Positions 57,551 through 64,000 of a DNA stretch of 64,000 nucleotides are shown piece by piece. This DNA is from Mixia osmundae IAM 14324. Lineage: Eukaryota > Basidiomycota > Mixiomycetes > Mixiales > Mixiaceae. The notes below the pieces were generated by a model, which was not told the DNA's origin, searched no databases, and worked only from the letters and a program-made list of their open reading frames with translations. The stretch spans positions 1,605,361 to 1,669,360 of the forward strand of contig NW_014575563.1 of assembly GCF_000708205.1 (NCBI RefSeq), read 5' to 3'. The stretch's first letter is position 1; the number at the start of each line of letters is the position of its first letter. The translations under genes were made by a program, and so were the position numbers.

Positions 57551-58963
57551 ATGAGGAAGACCGTGCTCGATCGGTCTGCTGGCCATTCGACTTGGTCGCA
57601 CCTCCAAGGGTCAGAATCGATGATAGCGGGCGCAGGCGCAGGACTCGTTTCTGCCATCGTCACTTGCCCGCTCGACGTCGTCAAGACGAAGCTGCAGGCT
57701 CAGGGCTTCGTCCAAGCAGGCGCGAGAGGCTACCACGGTCTTTTCGGTCAGCTCACCCCTCACAATTTTCGCCTTTGTCACTCCTGCTGATTGGACGTCG
57801 GTCAGGCACGCTTTCACGAATATGGCTCGAAGAAGGACCGCGAGGACTCTATCGAGGTCTAGGTCCTACAGTACTCGGCTACCTGCCAACCTGGGCAATC
57901 TATTTCACAGTCTACGACAGAGTCAAACTGGCAATGGCTCAGAATACCCAAGCAGGTCAGTGTCAGCTTCAATCTTCCGCGCCAACTTGACCTCCTGATG
58001 AATCTCATCGCTTGCACTCCTTCTGAAAACCTAGCCTCTTCGGAGGTCCAAACCTGAAGCCAACTCTACATGATCGATGCGTCTGACCCCTCTCCTATCT
58101 CTCTGCAATCTCTCGAGATCTCGCATGCTGACGGAGACGGACCAGACGAGAACGATTGGACGGCGCATATCACTGCCGCTATGGTCGCGGGCGCCACAGG
58201 CACAATCTGCACCAACCCGTTATGGGTCATCAAGACTCGCTTCATGGTCCGTCGTGCCACGTCACGCTCGTCAGCGTGTTCTCTGACAGGCCAGTGCAGA
58301 CACAGAAAGTAGGCGAAGGGGAAGAGCGGTACAAGCACACGCTCGATGCTATACAGCGTATGTACAAGGCAGAAGGCTGGCATGGTTTCTACCGCGGTCT
58401 CGTGCCTAGCTTGATTGGCGTCACCCACGTCGCCGTTCAATTCCCACTCTATGAGCACCTCAAGCTCGTCTACAGTCGGTCTCCTCCTTACTGATTGCCC
58501 GCATGGACTGGAGATGCGGTGTCTCGTGCAGGACCGGCAGACGGAAGCGAGTCGCCTTCGAGGACGATATTGCTCTGCTCTTCTGCTTCCAAGATGGTCG
58601 CTTCCATTGCAACATACCCCCATGAGATCTTGCGGACACGGCTGCAGATACAGAAGGTCGGGCCGAAGATCACTAGAGACGGTTCTGCGTTGGCCGACCA
58701 TCTCGCCACTCAGCAAGCGAAAGCTTCCAATTCGTACCGCGGGATCGTCAAGACTTTTCAGCTTATCGTAAGGGAGGAAGGCTTCAGAGGCTTCTATCGC
58801 GGTCTCGGCGTCAACCTCCTCAGGACAGTCCCGAGCAGTGCGATGACTATCTTGACGTAGGTCTGTTGCGTGCTATCGTTGGCTCTGCTCATCGCAATGG
58901 CGCAGATACGAGAAGCTCATGTGGCACTTGAGAGATCTCAGCGGCAGCATGAATCATCATTAG
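57551..58963 (+). CDS. Mitochondrial NAD+ carrier, Ndt1/Yia6-like
   Basis: 350 aa in seven exons: 57551-57746, 57806-57955, 58035-58045 (11 nt, tentative), 58118-58250, 58295-58474, 58532-58856, 58906-58963. The three carrier repeats have [22 protein letters not shown] and [25 protein letters not shown] and [16 protein letters not shown] are specific to the NAD carrier group of the SLC25 family. It brings NAD+ into the matrix. The loop between repeats 1 and 2 is uncertain: an 11-nt exon, or a GC donor at about 57951, would both keep the frame. The C-terminus ends MNHH. Confidence 0.85.
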
Positions 58964-59141
58964 CATATTGTAGACCGTGTAGACCATGTTGTCACATCAG
59001 CAGTATCACTAGGACACCGTGACCTCTTCCGCGTAGATACTTGCAGACCTCAAAGTGCAGCACACGTTGGACCTCGGGCGCTCGAGCGGACGCGTGTGCA
59101 TCGACTTGTCAGCGCAATTGGCCGCAAGACACGAGGTCGTC

Positions 59142-60282
59142 ATGAGCAGTACAGACTCGACTGCAAGGTCGAAAGCCGTCCTCAATGAAGAGCGATGGCG
59201 GCAGCAGTGGAAAGAATGGGACACCAATGAGCCTCTATCGAATCTGTTACGGCAGGCAACAGTCTTGGCGCACGACCAAGTCATGCGCCCTCCCGTCGTC
59301 AACGACCTCATCACGGGCAGAATCGCTCGCAAGGAGCATGTGCGCTATCTGATGATGCTCTGGCACGTCTACGAGTGAGCCAAGCTGCGCCAACTCGCGC
59401 GCATGGGCTGACCCGCGCGACCTCAGTGCACTCGAGACTGCTCTGAGCGATTTGGTGGATGATGAAGTGCTATGTCACATCTACCAGCCTGCCGATCTTG
59501 CCAGAGCAGACGGTCTGAGCCAGGACATTGCATATTTCCTCAGTCTAGACGACTCACTGACGACTTGGTGGCCAGATACTTGGCAGTCTCACCCGATCGC
59601 GCAAACCCTACTAGACACCACACCGGAACTTGTACACTACATCGCACGCATACACGCACTCGCTGGCACGACTCATTCACTTTCGTCTTCCACTGTATCC
59701 CCATTTGTATATCCAGCGCCGAAACCATCGCCGGCCTATCTACTCGGACACGCATATGTCAGGTACATGGGCGATCTCTCTGGCGGTCAGATCATCCGCG
59801 CTTCCATAGCTTCCGCGTACAGCTTTCCGGCCGATTCCCGTGAAGGGCTGCAGTTCTACGCATTCACTCGCAATAGCGGTCCACTGGACGAACCGCAACA
59901 TATCCGTCGGATCAAGCAGCAATTTCGAACAGGTCTCGATAAGGCTGGACATTTACTTTCTGGAGCAGACAAACACGCACTTCTTCAGGAAGCCAATCAT
60001 GCATTTGAGCTCAATATTCGACTTTTCTCCACGTTCTCGTCCGATCCGTCCTATGTCATGGAACGCGTCGGCGCGCGCGCGGACAAGCATAGCACAGCCT
60101 CGGCCTATTTGCCAAAGAGTCGACCTGTTGACTCCAGGCATCCTCGGAGAATCTTGCGCCAGGCAGCGCTACTGGCTGTCGCCATCTTTCTTACAGCGCT
60201 GCTGTTCAATGCCCGGACTGCCGTCTCCGCACACTTGGCGCGGTCAGGAACGGCGATGTCCGCCTCCTCCGTCTCAATTTAG
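59142..60282 (+). CDS. HMX1: Heme oxygenase, tail-anchored
   Basis: 362 aa in two exons, 59142-59374 and 59427-60282. It opens heme to biliverdin, Fe2+ and CO. LLRQATVLAHDQVMRP carries the probable proximal heme His, LWHVYDALETALSD lines the pocket, and YVRYMGDLSGGQIIRASI is the family signature. The C-terminus has one membrane helix (QAALLAVAIFLTALLFNA), as in ER-anchored heme oxygenases. The intron 59375-59426 is GT-AG. Besides iron recycling, biliverdin is the cofactor of the phytochrome at 31.7-36.8 kb. An in-frame ATG-free stretch upstream of 59142 is open to 59055 but starts without ATG. Confidence 0.9.
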
Positions 60283-61321
60283 GCTCAGCTGTCGACAAAC
60301 TAAGCCAGCGCCCATCGGCCGCGGGCAGCGCCTCTTCAGCCCGGCTCATCAGCCGTCACTGATAGCTAGGCGCCCACATGAGCGAGCCTTGTCACGATCG
60401 AAAGCGAAGCGATTCAATAGAGATGACGCGGGCCCGGCCGCACGATTCCTGGAGATCTTTAGCCTGGCCAGGTCCCCGATTGCCTGGAGAACAGGGTATT
60501 TCAATTAAACTTGCGTTTTGAGCTTGCCAATTTTAATGAGATTCCCGAAAGAACAGAGTGCAGATTTGATTTCGCTGAAATGCCGATGTGTACGGGCGCC
60601 GCGTGCGATCGTGCACGAGCCATGAGGGCTTTAGGGTTCTCGGAAACAAGTCCAAGTTAACTTTTGCGATCGTCGTCCATAGCCAACCAGACCTGCGTAC
60701 CTGCCGAGCGCGGTCAACTGGGCGCTAGGCAGCATCGAAGGCCCGGTTGTCAGGACAGACAGCAGCAAGTGCCTAGCAGTGGGCGCAGCTCTCGAGGCGT
60801 CTAGCTTGCCGGGCAAGAGCATCCTACCGTCGTCATGCAAGTCCAGCTGTGACGCTACAGAGTCAGTCTCGGCGACAGCTCCGGCTTCCTTCACTACTGA
60901 TCGTGTGCTCAGACAGGACTCGAGCATCGTTGCCAAGCTTTGGGCTCATCCGTCCGAGGCAGAGGAGCGTGCTTCAATCAGAGCAATCCCGTCACTTGTC
61001 TACGATCACCTCGACGACGCTTCCCAAACAGTCTCTGCCGAACAGCCCCTATCAGCGGCATCTTCTGCACTAGCTCCTTCCCGTCCGAGCGCACAAGCAG
61101 CAGCCAATCTCTCTGCGACCTCGCTTGCACCCGCGAATCCAGCAGCACACGACGCAAAGACCTCAGCAGCGTGCGCTCAGACTGCGCACCTTTGCGCGAC
61201 TGCGACAAACGCTCCGCGAAGGGCCGTGCTCCGAGCCTGAGACTTGACGCTCTCGCGACAGGATCTGACTCTCCACCGTCGACTGTCTGTCGCCCGACCT
61301 GACCTGTGCGCAGTCAGAGGT
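60283..61321. other. Intergenic region upstream of CYC8-like gene, about 1.04 kb
   Basis: The longest gene-free stretch in the window. An AT-rich patch at about 60498-60560 stands out against the GC-rich background. A 154-codon frame at 60779-61240 is Ala/Ser-rich and lacks any domain or splice sites, so it is more likely part of a long 5' leader. No tRNA or structured RNA was seen. Confidence 0.4.
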
Positions 61322-64000
61322 ATGGGCAGCACCCAATTCGCCAATAGCCAGACAGTCACACGGGCACCGAGCCAGATCGTCTCATTATCCAAGCATCGGC
61401 CATCTGCCAACGGCAAAGGTGCATCTCCAGAGAGTATGTCCGTCTCTGCCAATGGTCACGCCAATCATTCGCCAAGTCGCGCGCACAGCAGTGCTGCCAC
61501 GTCGGCAACAATTGAGGGCCGACCACCTTCGAATCCTCGCTTGCTAGGAGCGCATCGTCATCATCCCATAGAGTCACATACGCCCGCTCCTGGAGCGTCG
61601 CATGAGCTTCATCGGCCTCCGTCAAGCGGCCAGCCGTTGCCAAGCTCGACGTCAGGTTTCAATTCTGCGGTAGCTCAGATCCTGCAGCTCGGCGCAGATC
61701 GCAATGCAGCTGCCGCGGCATCCCACCAACGTTTCACTGGCCGCTTGGCTCCGATCAACGAGCGCAGACTGTCCGATCGACCGCCTTCGCCGGGCTTGCC
61801 GGGCCAGTCACGCCCGAATCCTACTTTGCTTAAGCTTGATCGTGAGACTGAAGCTTGCTGGATGCAAGTCGGTAAGTCGTGCCATCTCTTCCACCCTGCA
61901 CTTGCTCACTGAGACGAACAGCGCGTCTCTCTGACACGCTTGGCAATTGGCAGCGCGCAATCGCCGGCTTCGAGACTGCGCTACGCCACAATCCATTCAA
62001 TCGCGAAGCTTTGACTCAGATGGCGAGGATCCTTCGCCAGCAGGAAGAATATGTACAAGCGGCCGAGTTGCTGACACGAGCTCTTCATCTCAATGAGAAT
62101 GAAGGCGACGATTGGGGCGCTCTCGGTCAGCGTAATCTCTTATGCGGATCAGGCCCGTACTGATATACATCCTGTAGGGCATTGCTATCTCATGATCGAC
62201 GAGCTGCCGAAAGCGTACACCTGCTACCAGCAAGCGCTGTTGCATTCGCACAGCCCAAAAGTATGTTCGCGCCTGGCGTTGTTGGCTCGCGCTGACCCTG
62301 CGCCATAGAGCGAGCCTAAGCTGTGGTACGGCATCGGCATACTGTACGATCGCTATGGCAGTCTCGAACATGCTGAGGAAGCTTTCGCCAGCGTCATCAA
62401 GATGGATCCGAGTACGTGTGCTCGTGTCAAGATGCCTGACCAAGCTGATCCGGCCCTTATAGGTTTTGACAAGGCGAATGAGATCTACTTCCGTCTTGGC
62501 ATCATCTACAAACAACAGCAGAACTCGCACGCAAGCTTGTCATGCTTCAAGTACATCCTCCACAATCCGCCACGGCCGCTCACAGAGATCGATATCTGGT
62601 TCCAGATCGGCCATGTTTACGAACAACAGAACGAGTATGAAGCAGCCAAAGACGCCTACGATCGCGTGCTCGGCGCCAATCCGACTCATGCCAAAGTTTT
62701 GCAGCAGCTTGGCGGTCTTTATCAGCGGCCGAAAGCAAGTTTCTTCGATCCAGAGCTGTCTGTCGAGATTCTGACCAGAAGTCTCGAACATGGTACGTCG
62801 GACTCGCTCAAAGGCGCTCACCATTGACACTACGGGTGCAGATCCTTCTGATCCTTTCAGCTGGTATCTGCTAGGAAGAGCGTTTATGACGACAAGCAAT
62901 TTCGGTAAAGCCTACGAGGCGTACCAACAGGCAGTCTACAGAGACGGCAAGAACGCAGCCTTCTGGTGCTCTATCGGCGTGCTGTACTACGAGATCAACC
63001 AATTCCACGACTCGCTCGACGCCTATTCTCGCGCAATCCGGATAAATCCATACATCTCTGAGGTTTGGTTCAATTTAGGCGCACTCTACGAATCCTGCAA
63101 CGATCAGATGACGGATGCAATCGACGCGTACGAGCGCACTTTGTCGCTAGACCGAAACAACGAGGTCGTCGCTCAGCGTTTGCAAGACATACGAGCGCAT
63201 CAGCGCACGGGCGCGCCTTTGCTTCGTCCGCCACAGCCTATCGACATCTCGCCGGCGTCGCAATCGTGGCAAATTGCAGACTCGGCCAACGGCCCGCCTT
63301 CGGCACTATCGCAGCTGGACCCTTCGGCGCAAGACCACCGCGTTGCGCAGACCTCAGGATCACGCCGACAGTCTTACTCTCCGGAGCACGTCGAGCTGGC
63401 GCCTAGCGCTCCACACGGGCAAGCGCATATGAGACCGAGACCTAGCAGCTCAGATCCATACGATCAGGGCCCGCCGACTGCAATAAGAAGACGGAGCTCT
63501 GGCTTCTCTTCAGCTAATGCGCCCACTGCCATGAGATCTCTGCATCAGGCCTCGGCGCCGCCGCACCATCTGCCTCACATCAAGTCTGTATACGATCCGC
63601 GCGTTTCGCCTGCACCCTCTGGTGATCCTCGTCGCTCGCCAAACGTCTCACCGCGCCTACGAGGTCGCGAGCAGCATGCAATGCCAATGCAAATGCCACA
63701 TTCGCAAGCGAGGCCGAATCAAGAGCCGGCACATGCTCAACATCCTGAGAGATATGTATCATCAATTGATGCCACACGAGCAGGGAGATATCCGGCTATT
63801 GATCCTCGGGATCCACGCACAGAAGCAGAATGGCATCGAGCTGACAGGGAAGCTCGAGGTGTTCGCCGTGGTCCAGACTCTCGACCGGTTTCGCCTGCAT
63901 CATCTCGCGAATACTACGAGCAGCATCAAGCTCCAGACGCTTACCGTCGGGGCGGACCTCACTCGCCGACCTATCAGGCGCATATGAACGCTAATCACTA
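61322..64000 (+). CDS. CYC8: TPR corepressor Cyc8/Ssn6-like, 3' partial
   Basis: At least 809 aa; the frame is open to the window end. Exons: 61322-61871, 61922-62125, 62178-62260, 62309-62411, 62463-62792, 62842 onwards. The N-terminal 180 residues are Ser/Pro/His-rich. Then come about ten TPR repeats, including NWQRAIAGFETALRHNPFN, LWYGIGILYDRYGSLEHAEE, EIYFRLGIIYKQQ, IWFQIGHVYEQQNEYEAAK, SWYLLGRAFMTTSNFGKAYE and VWFNLGALYESCNDQMTDAI. The wording of these repeats matches Ssn6/Cyc8, which works with Tup1 to repress many genes. The tail is disordered, rich in Pro, Arg and Ser. All introns are GT-AG (48-52 nt). Confidence 0.92.

Noticed and set aside
60779-61240. 154-codon Ala/Ser-rich frame upstream of the CYC8-like gene
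   Set aside because: No domain, no splice sites, and it lies in what should be promoter or leader DNA; kept as a note only.

Overview
The window is nuclear DNA of a fungus, most likely a basidiomycete. The evidence is dense spliced genes with introns of about 42-60 nt, a fungal-type phytochrome, a CAP10-type glycosyltransferase, a Cyc8/Ssn6 TPR corepressor, a Neo1-type flippase and typical fungal mitochondrial carriers. Base composition and the short, abundant introns suggest a compact Pucciniomycotina-like genome; that placement is inference. I saw no transposon, LTR element, CRISPR array, tRNA or rRNA.

Layout. 1-5.1 kb: Cys-rich secreted protein (5' end outside), fucosyltransferase-like protein, a 74-aa membrane protein, a PB1-like protein. 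6-12.8 kb: Prm10/ThrE-family transporter, alpha/beta hydrolase, beta-carbonic anhydrase, a membrane protein. 12.9-19 kb: SR/RRM protein, alpha-helical repeat protein, a doubtful small gene, B-type cyclin. 19.3-26 kb: mitoribosomal mL54, a 1158-aa membrane glycosyltransferase, a NUDIX hydrolase, an Rrg7-like protein. 26-31.5 kb: divergent ribosomal protein genes eL38/eL18, a Reb1/TTF1-like Myb factor, a KH protein. 31.7-42.4 kb: phytochrome histidine kinase, cullin-3, a Qc-SNARE, calmodulin. 42.6-54 kb: Neo1 P4-ATPase, CAP10 glycosyltransferase, a repeat-containing secreted precursor, a heparinase II/III-like protein. 54-60.3 kb: citrate carrier, a low-complexity protein, MnSOD, NAD carrier, heme oxygenase. 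61.3-64 kb: Cyc8/Ssn6 (3' end outside).

The most striking signal is how the genes are split. Calmodulin is cut into 13 exons, including coding exons of 4, 7, 7, 7 and 12 nt, and the spliced product is exactly 149 aa with four intact EF-hands. The CAP10 gene needs exons of 5 and 7 nt, the phytochrome one of 13 nt, and two ribosomal protein genes carry only the ATG in exon 1. About 11 of about 113 introns I could place need a GC-AG rather than GT-AG boundary, mostly with GCAAGY or GCGAGY donors. These were inferred by hand from reading frame and family conservation; RNA reads would settle them.

Functional links: heme oxygenase (biliverdin synthesis) and a biliverdin-type phytochrome lie 22 kb apart; three mitochondrial genes (citrate carrier, MnSOD, NAD carrier) sit together; five head-to-head gene pairs share short intergenic spaces.
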